DNA from: a virus
Length of the DNA stretch: 23,559 nucleotides
Strand: one strand, 5' to 3'
IMG/VR virus record: IMGVR_UViG_3300027797_000145
Span: 1 to 23,559 of that record
Shown: positions 1 to 7,766 of the stretch, in pieces
Numbering within the stretch: position 1 is the stretch's first letter
How the letters are laid out: every line of letters begins with the position of its first letter
Translations under genes and position numbers: made by a program
The notes under the pieces: generated by a model
What the model was told of the DNA's origin: nothing
Seen by the model: only the letters and a program-made list of their open reading frames with translations
Databases searched by the model: none

Positions 1-1
1 T

Positions 2-889
2 GATGAAGCAAAACAATCATTATTTAATTTAACAAAAATATATGAGCAAATAGATTATAATGATGATCTAAGAAACTCAAATGTATTGACAAAAGGTAGT
101 TTGCAATGGGAAAACGGCATACAAGATAGTAATGTAGTTTTTTATCCAAATAAAGATGGTAGATTTTTAATTTCTTGGGTACCACCTAAACATCTTCAAA
201 ACCGTGTAATAATAAAGAATGGATTAAGGTATCCAGGTAATGAACACTGCGGAGCGTTTGGTTGTGATAGTTATGATATATCAGGAACGGTGGATGCAAG
301 CAGAGGATCTAATGGTGCTTTGCATGGGTTAACTAAGTTTTCTATGGAAGATGTTCCACCTAATCATTTCTTTTTAGAATATATTGCAAGACCTCAAACA
401 GCTGAGATGTTTTTTGAAGATGTTTTAATGGCGTTAGTATTTTACGGTATGCCAATACTTGCAGAGAATAATAAACCAAGATTGCTTTATTATTTAAAAA
501 GAAGAGGGTATAGAGGCTATTCAATTAATAGACCTGATAAAGTTTGGAATAAATTATCGCCAGCTGAGAAAGAAATTGGCGGAATACCAAACTCGTCGCA
601 AGATATAATGCAAGCGCACGCATCGGCAATAGAAACGTATATTGAAAACAATATTGGTTTTACAAATGGATCTTATGGCTCAATGTACTTCCAAAAAACA
701 TTAGAGGATTGGTCAAGGTTTAATATAAATAACAGAACAAAACATGATGCATCTATTAGTTCTGGATTAGCTATAATGGCTTGTAATAAACATTTGTATA
801 CGCCAAGTATGCCTTATGAAAGGCCAAAGTTTGAATTAGGATTTAAGAAATATAATAATAGTGGAGACAATTCACAAATAATACAATAA
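2..889 (+). CDS. terL: Terminase large subunit, C-terminal nuclease part (5'-truncated by window)
   Basis: The large terminase subunit is the packaging motor that pumps phage DNA into the prohead and cuts it. Only the last 295 codons are here. The frame is open from base 2, so the ATPase domain lies upstream and no start is visible; the in-frame TTG at 86 is an internal codon. What remains fits an RNase H-fold nuclease domain. The acidic motif GCDSYDISG puts Asp at in-window residues 89 and 92. A second block EYIARPQTAEMFFEDV starts at residue 126, followed by a basic KRRGYRG segment (166-172) and a late acidic/helical block (QDIMQAHASAIETYIENN, from about 200). These patterns match my memory of crAss-like TerL proteins. 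The TAA stop abuts the portal ATG with no gap, and terminase next to portal is the classic order. The family call is strong; the exact catalytic residues are inferred. Confidence 0.85.
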   Translation, partial: DEAKQSLFNLTKIYEQIDYNDDLRNSNVLTKGSLQWENGIQDSNVVFYPNKDGRFLISWVPPKHLQNRVIIKNGLRYPGNEHCGAFGCDSYDISGTVDASRGSNGALHGLTKFSMEDVPPNHFFLEYIARPQTAEMFFEDVLMALVFYGMPILAENNKPRLLYYLKRRGYRGYSINRPDKVWNKLSPAEKEIGGIPNSSQDIMQAHASAIETYIENNIGFTNGSYGSMYFQKTLEDWSRFNINNRTKHDASISSGLAIMACNKHLYTPSMPYERPKFELGFKKYNNSGDNSQIIQ

Positions 890-3337
890 ATGGTTTATAC
901 TAATAGTAATAGTACATTTCCAAGTCAGGTAGTACCGGATGAAGAAAAACAAAGTTTAGAGTATGGAAAACAAGTAGCTCAAGCAATTGAATATGAGTGG
1001 TTCAATAATAATGGTGGCGCGGGTAGTATTGGTGGTATTTCCGGAGGCGGAATGCCTGGTGGAAGATGGGGAACTAACTGGCAAAAATACCATAATTTAA
1101 GACTGTACGCAAGAGGTGAACAACCGGTTCAAAAATACAAAGATGAATTATCTATTAATGGCGACTTATCATATTTAAATTTAGATTGGAAACCAATACC
1201 AGTTATATCAAAATTTGTTGATATTGTTGTTAATGGTATATCTAGTAAAGCATATGAAATAAAAGCTACAGCACAAGATCCTTTTTCAATACAGAAAAAA
1301 ACTAAATATTCTCAAGGATTACTTAGAGATATGATGGCTAAAAAGTTTTTAGAGAATATGAAAGGTACCTTGGGTATAAATTTATATAATACACCAAATC
1401 CAGATAGTTTGCCATCTGATCAAGATGAACTTGAATTACATTTGCAATTAAATTATAAACAAGCGGTTGAGATTGCGGAAGAAGAATTAATAAATAATTT
1501 TTTAGCTAATAATAAATATGATTTAATAAATAAAAGATTAAATTATGATTTAACTGTAATAGGTATTGCCGCGGCTAAAACAAATTGGAATAGAGCAAAC
1601 AGTATAACTATAGATTATGTTGATCCAGCTAATCTTGTTTATTCATACACAGAAGATCCTAATTTTGAAGATATATATTATGTTGGTGAAGTAAAATCAA
1701 TAAGTTTAGAAGAATTAAAAAAACAATTTCCGGATTTATCAAATGATGATTTAAAGGAAATAGAAAAATACCAAGGTAATACAAGTTATGTTCGAAATTA
1801 TAATGGCGCTTATCAAGATGGAAACATCGTTCAAGTATTGTATTTTGAATATAAAACATATTCTAATCAGGTATTTAAAATAAAACAAACAGAGCAAGGA
1901 TTAGAAAAAGCTTTAGTTAAAACAGACTTTTTTAATCCGCCACCAAGTGATAACTTCAATGTAGTATCAAGATCAATAGAGGTATTATATAGCGGGGCTA
2001 AAATATTAGGACATCCAAAAATGCTTGAATGGAAATTAGCTGAAAACATGACACGTCCTGTAGCTGATACTACAAAAGTTGAAATGAATTATGCTATTAC
2101 AGCCCCAAGAATGTACCGTGGAAGAATTGAATCATTAGTAAGTAGAATAACTACTTTTGCAGATATGATCCAATTAACGCATCTTAAATTGCAACAGGTG
2201 TTATCTAAAATGGTTCCTGATGGAGTATTTGTGGATGTAGATGGATTAGCTGAGGTTGATTTAGGTAATGGTACAAACTACAACGCGGCGGAAGCATTAA
2301 ATATGTATTTCCAAACGGGTAGTATTGTAGGTAGATCAATGACTCAGGATGGCGGTCAAAATCCAGGCAAAGTACCTATTCAGGAATTACAAACATCGGC
2401 AGGTAGCGCAAAAATACAATCTTTAATTTCTACTTATCAATATTATTTACAAATGATAAGAGATGTTACTGGACTAAATGAAGCAAGGGATGGAAGTCTT
2501 CCAAACAGAGACATGCTTGTAGGATTACAAAAAATGGCGGCTGCTTCGTCTAATACTGCAACAAAACATATATTAGATGGAAGTTTATTTTTAACATTAA
2601 GAATTTGTGAAAATATATCTAAACGAGTTGCAGACGCTTTAGCATTCCCATTAACTGCAAATTCTTTATCGCAAAGTATATCTGTATTTAATGTACAAAC
2701 ATTGGAAGAATTAAAGAATTTAGAAATACATGATTTTGGTATCTATTTAGAATTAGAACCAGAAGAAGAAGAGCAAGCGCAATTTGAACAAAATATTCAA
2801 GTTGCATTACAAAACGGTGGAATTGATCTTGAAGACGCAATTGAATTAAGACAAATTAAAAATCTTAAACTTGCTAATCAATCTCTTAGATATAAGAGAA
2901 AGAAAAAGATGGAGCAGGATCAAGCTAATCAACAAGCTAATATTCAAGCGCAGTCACAAGCGCAAGCGCAGGCGGCGGAATCTATTGCAATGTCAGAAGT
3001 ACAAAAGCAACAAGCATTAGCAGAAACACAAATTCAAATTGCACAAGCAAAAAATCAATTTGAAATACAAAAGATGGAGTTCGAAGCACAATTGAAGAAA
3101 CAATTAATGTTAGAAGAATTCCAATTCCAAATGCAATTAGCTCAGGTTCAGGCAAATGCAGACGCGGAAAAATTAGGAAAATTAGAAGATAGAAAAGATG
3201 CTAGAGAAAAATTAAGAGGCACTCAACAATCTGAATTAATTAACCAAAGACAAAACAACACAATGCCTAAGGATTTTGAATCCGCTGGGTTTGATAATAT
3301 GGGAGGGTTTGATTTAGCCCAGTTTGAACCAAAATAA
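890..3337 (+). CDS. Portal protein (crAss-like type, 815 aa)
   Basis: This is probably the portal, the dodecameric ring at one capsid vertex through which DNA enters and leaves and to which the tail attaches. The evidence is its place directly after the terminase, its size, and a conserved-looking block with RLYARGEQ (near residue 70) and LNLDWKPIPVISKFVDIVV (near 100), as in crAss-like portals. A glycine-rich linker sits near residues 42-61. The middle is mixed alpha/beta, including the DYVDPANLVYSYTEDP segment, which resembles the portal wing/clip region. Residues about 673-790 are a long Gln/Ala/Glu-rich helix rich in QAQAQA-type runs, suiting the coiled-coil barrel that extends into the capsid. 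The ATG is the first codon after the terminase TAA and has no Shine-Dalgarno, so translation is probably coupled to the upstream gene. Function rests on context plus remembered family pattern. Confidence 0.8.
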   Translation: MVYTNSNSTFPSQVVPDEEKQSLEYGKQVAQAIEYEWFNNNGGAGSIGGISGGGMPGGRWGTNWQKYHNLRLYARGEQPVQKYKDELSINGDLSYLNLDWKPIPVISKFVDIVVNGISSKAYEIKATAQDPFSIQKKTKYSQGLLRDMMAKKFLENMKGTLGINLYNTPNPDSLPSDQDELELHLQLNYKQAVEIAEEELINNFLANNKYDLINKRLNYDLTVIGIAAAKTNWNRANSITIDYVDPANLVYSYTEDPNFEDIYYVGEVKSISLEELKKQFPDLSNDDLKEIEKYQGNTSYVRNYNGAYQDGNIVQVLYFEYKTYSNQVFKIKQTEQGLEKALVKTDFFNPPPSDNFNVVSRSIEVLYSGAKILGHPKMLEWKLAENMTRPVADTTKVEMNYAITAPRMYRGRIESLVSRITTFADMIQLTHLKLQQVLSKMVPDGVFVDVDGLAEVDLGNGTNYNAAEALNMYFQTGSIVGRSMTQDGGQNPGKVPIQELQTSAGSAKIQSLISTYQYYLQMIRDVTGLNEARDGSLPNRDMLVGLQKMAAASSNTATKHILDGSLFLTLRICENISKRVADALAFPLTANSLSQSISVFNVQTLEELKNLEIHDFGIYLELEPEEEEQAQFEQNIQVALQNGGIDLEDAIELRQIKNLKLANQSLRYKRKKKMEQDQANQQANIQAQSQAQAQAAESIAMSEVQKQQALAETQIQIAQAKNQFEIQKMEFEAQLKKQLMLEEFQFQMQLAQVQANADAEKLGKLEDRKDAREKLRGTQQSELINQRQNNTMPKDFESAGFDNMGGFDLAQFEPK

Positions 3338-3367
3338 ATTTTATTAACAATTATATAATATTTTATC

Positions 3368-4549
3368 ATGTCAGAACAAGTACAACAAGAAGGCGAGTTT
3401 AAGCTTAAAGCTAAGAAAACTACGCCTAGGAAATTAGTTAAAAATGATCAGCCAATAAAAGTTGATTTAACTATGCCTAAAGAGCAAGAGGAACCAATCA
3501 AAGTAGTAATTCCTAAAGAACAAACAAATGCCGTTCAAGAGCAAAGCCCAACAGAAAGCATGTTACGCACAGAACAACCCGAAGTGGAATTGCAAGAAGT
3601 GGGACAAGGAAACGAAGGGTCCACTGAAAATGTTATTGAAGAAATCAATCAACAAGAAGTAATTCAAGAAGCGGCAAATTTAGAACAAGAATTAAATAAG
3701 CAAGTTCAAGAACAAACAAACACGGGTAAAAAATTACCTGAAAACATAGAGAAATTAATTTCTTTTATGGAAGATACTGGCGGAACAGTTGAAGATTATG
3801 TTAGATTAAATACTGACTATTCAAATGTTGACAGTAATGCTTTATTAAAAGAATATTATAAAAATACAAGACCTCACTTAGATAGTGAAGAAATTGACTT
3901 TTTAATAGAAGACAATTTTGATTATGATGAGGATCTAGACGATGAACGCGATGTCCGTAAAAAAAGACTCGCTTTTAAAGAGGAGGTTGCAAAAGCTCAA
4001 AGCCATTTGGAACAAGTTAAGAGTAAATATTACGACGAAATCAAGTTGAGACCGGGCGTTACTCAAGACCAACAAAAGGCAATGGACTTTTTTAACCGAT
4101 ACAACAAACAGCAAGAATCAGCCGAAGCACAACACTTTAAATTTAAAGATGAAACTAAAAAATTATTTGCACAAGAATTCAAAGGTTTTGAATTTAATCT
4201 TGGTGAAAAAAGTTTTAGATACGGCGTTGCAAATCAAGAAGCGTTAGCTGAAAAACAATCTGATATTTCAAATCTTATTAAGAAGTTCTTAAATAAAGAT
4301 GGAGAAGTTGCGGATGTTAAAGGTTATCACAAAGCGATTTATGCAGCAGAAAATGCGGATACTATTGCAAAACATTTTTATGAGCAAGGCAAAGCTGACG
4401 CTATTAAAGAGGTTGTTGCAAAATCTAATAATATAACTAATGCCCCTAGGACAATTCCTAATGGTGATGGTTTTATAAACGGATTTAAAGTTAAAGCTAT
4501 AAATGGTGTTGATTCTTCTAAATTAAGAATACAAACAAAAAAATTTTAA
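3368..4549 (+). CDS. Probable capsid scaffolding protein (393 aa)
   Basis: This gene is probably the internal scaffold that guides capsid assembly and is absent from the mature particle. It lies between portal and major capsid genes, where scaffolds normally sit. The protein is very hydrophilic. The first 120 residues are a low-complexity, Glu/Gln/Pro/Lys-rich, probably disordered tail. Residues about 125-185 hold a compact helical block (LPENIEKLISFMEDTGG, then acidic EEIDFLIEDNFDYDEDLDDE). Residues 190-260 are predicted coiled coil, and the basic C-terminus (KLRIQTKKF) could dock onto the capsid shell, as scaffold C-termini often do. No protease motif is evident, so a scaffold-protease fusion is less likely. 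The ATG follows a 30-base A/T-rich leader without Shine-Dalgarno. The call rests on position and composition; a minor head protein is the alternative. Confidence 0.65.
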   Translation: MSEQVQQEGEFKLKAKKTTPRKLVKNDQPIKVDLTMPKEQEEPIKVVIPKEQTNAVQEQSPTESMLRTEQPEVELQEVGQGNEGSTENVIEEINQQEVIQEAANLEQELNKQVQEQTNTGKKLPENIEKLISFMEDTGGTVEDYVRLNTDYSNVDSNALLKEYYKNTRPHLDSEEIDFLIEDNFDYDEDLDDERDVRKKRLAFKEEVAKAQSHLEQVKSKYYDEIKLRPGVTQDQQKAMDFFNRYNKQQESAEAQHFKFKDETKKLFAQEFKGFEFNLGEKSFRYGVANQEALAEKQSDISNLIKKFLNKDGEVADVKGYHKAIYAAENADTIAKHFYEQGKADAIKEVVAKSNNITNAPRTIPNGDGFINGFKVKAINGVDSSKLRIQTKKF

Positions 4550-4567
4550 CATTAAAAACACACAATT

Positions 4568-6052
4568 ATGTCAAACATGGTTAACTCGGTTACTGGAACG
4601 CCTTATGGTACTCTTAAACCGTCTCAAAAACAACAACCGTTAGAGTCTAATTATTTAAACTTTACAGGTGGGCAAAATGACTTTGCTCAACAATATTTAC
4701 CTGAAATCTACGAAGCGGAAGTAGAACGTTATGGAAACAGAACTTTATCTGGATTCTTACGTATGGTAGGGGCTGAAATGCCTATGTCTTCTGACCAGGT
4801 TATTTGGTCTGAACAAAATAGATTGCATATTGCTTACAACAATGTATCTTGTGCTACTGCAACTACCTTAACATTCACTGTTGGCGGAACTGGTATTGGA
4901 TTTGTTCAAAACGTTGTTTCTCCTGGACAAACTTTAGTGATTATGGATCCTACAACCGGAAAAGAATTAAAAGTTCTTGTTCAAGCTTCAAGTACTGCAT
5001 CTACTACTGCTACTCTTACGGTTTATCCTTATACTCAAGCTAGTTTAACTTCTGGAAGTGTTTTATTCCCTGTAACTACAGTTGGTAATGGAGGTCTTAA
5101 GATCTTTGTTTATGGTTCTGAATTTATAAAAGGAACTACTGATGCATCTATCAACGCTGTAACCCCTTCGTTTACACAATATAATAATTCTCCTATCATT
5201 ATCAAAGAAAGATACCAAATCTCTGGATCTGATACTGCACAAATTGGATGGGTTGAAGTTGCTACAGAAGACGGTACTTCTGGATATTTATGGTACTTAA
5301 AAGCTGAATCTGAAACAAGATTACGTTTTGAAGACTATTTAGAAATGGCGGTTATTGAAGGTGAATTAGCTGCGGCTGGATCAGGTGTAATAGGTTTAAC
5401 TCCTGGTACTCCAAATACTAATGGCGTTATTTATAAAGGTACACAAGGTCTTTTTGCTGCGGTTAAAGAAAGAGGAAATATTGTAAATAACTTTACTGCT
5501 GCTTCAGGTTTATCTGATTTTGATTCAATCTTAAAGGGATTAGATACTCAAGGAGCTATTGAAGAGAACATGTTCTTCTTAAATAGAGCTACTTCTCTTG
5601 ATTTTGATGATATGCTAGCTTCTTTATCTGCTGGAGCTGCAGGCGGTGTTGCTTATGGTTTATTTGAAAACTCTGAGCAAATGGCATTAAACTTAGGTTT
5701 TTCTGGATTTAGAAGAGGTTCTTACGACTTTTACAAAACTGATTGGAAATACTTAAATGATGCTTCTACTCGTGGAGGTGTGGCTAATACATCTATTGAT
5801 GGTATCCTTATTCCAGCTGGAACATCTACAGTTTATGATCAAATGTTAGGTACTAATATTCGTAGACCTTTCTTACACGTTCGTTATAGAGCTAGTCAAG
5901 CTGACGATAGAAGAATGAAAAACTGGATTACTGGATCTGTTGGAGGTGCTTTCACTTCTGATCTTGATGCAATGCAGGTTCACTTCTTGTCTGAAAGATG
6001 TTTAGTTACACAAGCTGCTAACAATTTCGTATTGTTTACTGCATCAGTGTAA
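4568..6052 (+). CDS. Major capsid protein (HK97-fold expected, 494 aa)
   Basis: This is the probable shell protein of the head. The segment LRMVGAEMPMSSDQVIWSEQ (residues about 64-83) and the C-terminal block VHFLSERCLVTQAANNFVLF match my memory of crAss-like major capsid proteins, which have the HK97 fold. The length of about 490 residues is also usual for them. Residues about 95-190 are rich in Thr, Val, Ser and Gly with alternating strands and look like a small beta-barrel inserted after the N-terminal arm. Residues about 230-350 are more helical, as expected for the spine helix and P/A domains. Codon choice here is richer in C-ending codons (GGTACTTC, TTCTTC types) than in the genes on either side, consistent with high expression. 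A strong terminator follows at once. The ATG has an A-rich leader (AAAAACACACAATT) and no Shine-Dalgarno. Confidence 0.85.
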   Translation: MSNMVNSVTGTPYGTLKPSQKQQPLESNYLNFTGGQNDFAQQYLPEIYEAEVERYGNRTLSGFLRMVGAEMPMSSDQVIWSEQNRLHIAYNNVSCATATTLTFTVGGTGIGFVQNVVSPGQTLVIMDPTTGKELKVLVQASSTASTTATLTVYPYTQASLTSGSVLFPVTTVGNGGLKIFVYGSEFIKGTTDASINAVTPSFTQYNNSPIIIKERYQISGSDTAQIGWVEVATEDGTSGYLWYLKAESETRLRFEDYLEMAVIEGELAAAGSGVIGLTPGTPNTNGVIYKGTQGLFAAVKERGNIVNNFTAASGLSDFDSILKGLDTQGAIEENMFFLNRATSLDFDDMLASLSAGAAGGVAYGLFENSEQMALNLGFSGFRRGSYDFYKTDWKYLNDASTRGGVANTSIDGILIPAGTSTVYDQMLGTNIRRPFLHVRYRASQADDRRMKNWITGSVGGAFTSDLDAMQVHFLSERCLVTQAANNFVLFTASV

Positions 6053-6058
6053 AAATAT

Positions 6059-6104
6059 AGTAATATTACCCTCGTTGAATTTACGAGGGTAATTATTACT
6101 TTTT
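6059..6104 (+). terminator. Rho-independent terminator after the capsid gene
   Basis: A perfect 11-bp stem pairs ATTACCCTCGT (6065-6075) with ACGAGGGTAAT (6083-6093) around a 7-base loop. The stem extends through TAAT/ATTA (6061-6064 with 6095-6098, one bulged T at 6094) and G6060-C6099, and runs straight into TTTTT (6100-6104). Stem, GC content and T-run are those of a classical intrinsic terminator for + strand transcription. It sits 6 bases after the capsid stop codon and probably ends or thins the abundant capsid message before the next gene. Confidence 0.85.
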
Positions 6105-6130
6105 AAAAACTTATTAAATTATATTATATT

Positions 6131-6988
6131 ATGGCGACAACGCAAAAAACAAAAATTAAAGAAGAGTACATAGATACAAATAATGTTGAAGTACAAGATT
6201 ATATTGAAGTGGTTGAAAAACCAAAAACTATTGAAGTTAAACTTCCAAAAAATAACTGGGAAATAAAAGATAGAACTTACGTTATTGCAGGTGAATATTC
6301 ACCGTTAACCTACACTTTACAAGGTAAGCACACGCTTAGATACCCATTGTTATGGTTTGATAAAGAAACTGGCAATCAAGAAGAATTAAGATATGCCACA
6401 AATCAAAATTCCCCTTTAGTCAAAGACCAAAAAGGCCAGGCAACATTAGGGCATATTTTATTTGAAAACGGAACTTTATTTGTTCCAAAAGAAAAACAAA
6501 ACTTACAAAAATTATTATCTATATATCACCCTGGGCTAGGGTCTAAATATTATGAATTTGACGCTGTGGGTGAGGCAGAAGATGATTTAGATCATTTAGA
6601 ATTAGAAGTTGACGCAATGAATGCAGCATTTGATATGGATATTGATATGGCTGAAGCAATTGTAAGAGTAGAAATTGGATCTAGAGTTAATAAAATGAGT
6701 TCTAAAGAAATAAGAAGAGATCTATTATTATTAGCTAGAAGAAACCCTGCTTTATTTTTAGAATTAGCAAATGATGATAATGTTCAGCTTAGAAATATTG
6801 CCATTAGAGCATCAGAAACCGGTATCATAAGATTATCTCAAGATCAAAGAACATTTACTTGGGGAGAAACTGATAGAAAGTTAATGACCGTGCCTTTTGA
6901 TGAAAATCCATATTCAGCAATGGCGGCATTCTTTAAAACTGATGAGGGCATTCAAATCTTCCAGTCTATAGAGAAAAAGTTAAAATAA
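6131..6988 (+). CDS. Post-capsid structural protein of unknown role (285 aa)
   Basis: I do not assign an exact function. The protein has two visible parts. The N-terminal part (residues about 35-140) is mainly beta, with YVIAGEYSPLTYTL, ELRYATNQNSPLVKDQKG, an FENGTLFVPKEKQNL segment and a YHPGLG turn. This pattern recurs, in my memory, in head-region proteins of Bacteroidota phages. The C-terminal part (about 150-285) is helical and acidic (DMDIDMAEAIVRVEIGSRVN), with a segment (RRNPALFLELANDDNVQLRN) and the GIIRL turn of a small helical domain. The gene is bounded by a terminator upstream and a second hairpin downstream, so its dosage is likely set separately from the capsid. A head-decoration, head-completion or internal head protein is possible. 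The ATG follows an A/T-only leader. Confidence 0.6.
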   Translation: MATTQKTKIKEEYIDTNNVEVQDYIEVVEKPKTIEVKLPKNNWEIKDRTYVIAGEYSPLTYTLQGKHTLRYPLLWFDKETGNQEELRYATNQNSPLVKDQKGQATLGHILFENGTLFVPKEKQNLQKLLSIYHPGLGSKYYEFDAVGEAEDDLDHLELEVDAMNAAFDMDIDMAEAIVRVEIGSRVNKMSSKEIRRDLLLLARRNPALFLELANDDNVQLRNIAIRASETGIIRLSQDQRTFTWGETDRKLMTVPFDENPYSAMAAFFKTDEGIQIFQSIEKKLK

Positions 6989-6999
6989 TACGTAATACT

Positions 7000-7036
7000 A
7001 ATATTAGGCGGTACCGAAAGCTACCGCCTTAATATT
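7000..7036 (+). promoter_or_regulatory. Intergenic RNA hairpin with GNRA-type loop
   Basis: AGGCGGTA (7006-7013) pairs with TACCGCCT (7022-7029). The stem extends by AATATT/AATATT (7000-7005 with 7031-7036) around one bulged T (7030). The apex can close as C7015-GAAA-G7020, a GNRA tetraloop, above a C-C mismatch. No T-run follows on either strand, so it is not a standard intrinsic terminator. It may be an RNA stability or processing element, or a weak terminator. It occupies most of the 64-base gap between two structural genes. Confidence 0.65.
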
Positions 7037-7052
7037 ATAATAAAGCAAGCAA

Positions 7053-7760
7053 ATGGTAAATGTCAATACAGTTTATAGAACCGTTTTATTAATTCTTAAT
7101 AAAGAACAAAGAGGTTATTTAACCCCTGATGAATTTAATAATACGGCAACGCAAGTGCAGTTAGAAATATTTAATGAATATTTTGAAGACTTAACACAAC
7201 AAATGCGTGTAAATTCTAATGATAGTGAGTACAGTAATCGTATAAAAAATTTAGAACAAAAAATTGCTATCTTTCAAACAGACGGGGTCTGCCCTTTTAG
7301 TACATTGCCTGGGGCTGATTGGTTTGATATACCAGTTGTAACAGACTTTTATAAATTAGGTACCGTCATTTATAATGATGAAAAAGAAGTTCAATACGTT
7401 CAACCAAATGAATTATTGGAACTTAATTTATCGCCAATTACTAAACCTTCAAAGTATTGGCCAATATACACTTTTAAAGATTCTAAGATTAGAGTGTATC
7501 CAAAAACGATAACAACCGGAATTACTTGTACATATATTAGAAAGCCAGTTAATCCAGAATGGAATTTTACAACCATTGCTCCTGACTATACTTACTCTTA
7601 TTCTCCGGGTTTATCTGTCCAATTTGAATTACATCCTACAGAACAAACAAATTTAATAACTAGAATATTGCTTTATTCTGGTATAATTATTGATGATCCA
7701 CAAATTGTGCAAGTGGCAGCTCAACAGGCGCAAGCAGAAACCGTTAACTCAAAAAGCTAA
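7053..7760 (+). CDS. Probable neck/head-tail connector protein (235 aa)
   Basis: This gene lies between the head genes and the tail-tube gene, the usual place for head-completion or neck ring proteins. The N-terminus (residues 1-65) is helical, with NKEQRGYLTPDEFNNTATQ and a long amphipathic helix. Residues about 75-180 are beta-rich, with LPGADWFDIP, YVQPNELLELNLSPITKPS, IRVYPKTI and YIRKPVNPEW segments that I associate with connector-like proteins of Bacteroidota phages. A last helical block (FELHPTEQTNLITRILLYSG, then DDPQIVQVAAQQAQAE) ends the chain. In crAss-like virions several such ring proteins join portal and tail; which ring this would be cannot be told here. The ATG at 7053 follows the hairpin by 16 bases and has no Shine-Dalgarno; the next gene begins 6 bases after its stop. 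Confidence 0.55.
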   Translation: MVNVNTVYRTVLLILNKEQRGYLTPDEFNNTATQVQLEIFNEYFEDLTQQMRVNSNDSEYSNRIKNLEQKIAIFQTDGVCPFSTLPGADWFDIPVVTDFYKLGTVIYNDEKEVQYVQPNELLELNLSPITKPSKYWPIYTFKDSKIRVYPKTITTGITCTYIRKPVNPEWNFTTIAPDYTYSYSPGLSVQFELHPTEQTNLITRILLYSGIIIDDPQIVQVAAQQAQAETVNSKS

Positions 7761-7766
7761 TAAAAA

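Noticed and set aside
86-889. TTG at 86 as the start of a complete 267-residue gene
   Set aside because: The frame stays open to base 2 with terminase-like sequence, so this is the truncated end of a longer gene and TTG is an internal Leu.
3338-3367. Promoter in the A/T-rich gap before the scaffold gene
   Set aside because: No Bacteroidota TTTG / TAnnTTTG pair at proper spacing; A/T-rich runs of this kind occur before most genes here.
4849-5043. 64-residue + strand frame inside the capsid gene
   Set aside because: Cys/Tyr-rich composition typical of an out-of-frame reading of the Thr/Ser-rich capsid insert; no leader.
7000-7036. Second hairpin as an intrinsic terminator
   Set aside because: The stem is strong but no T-run follows on either strand, so it is listed as a regulatory hairpin.
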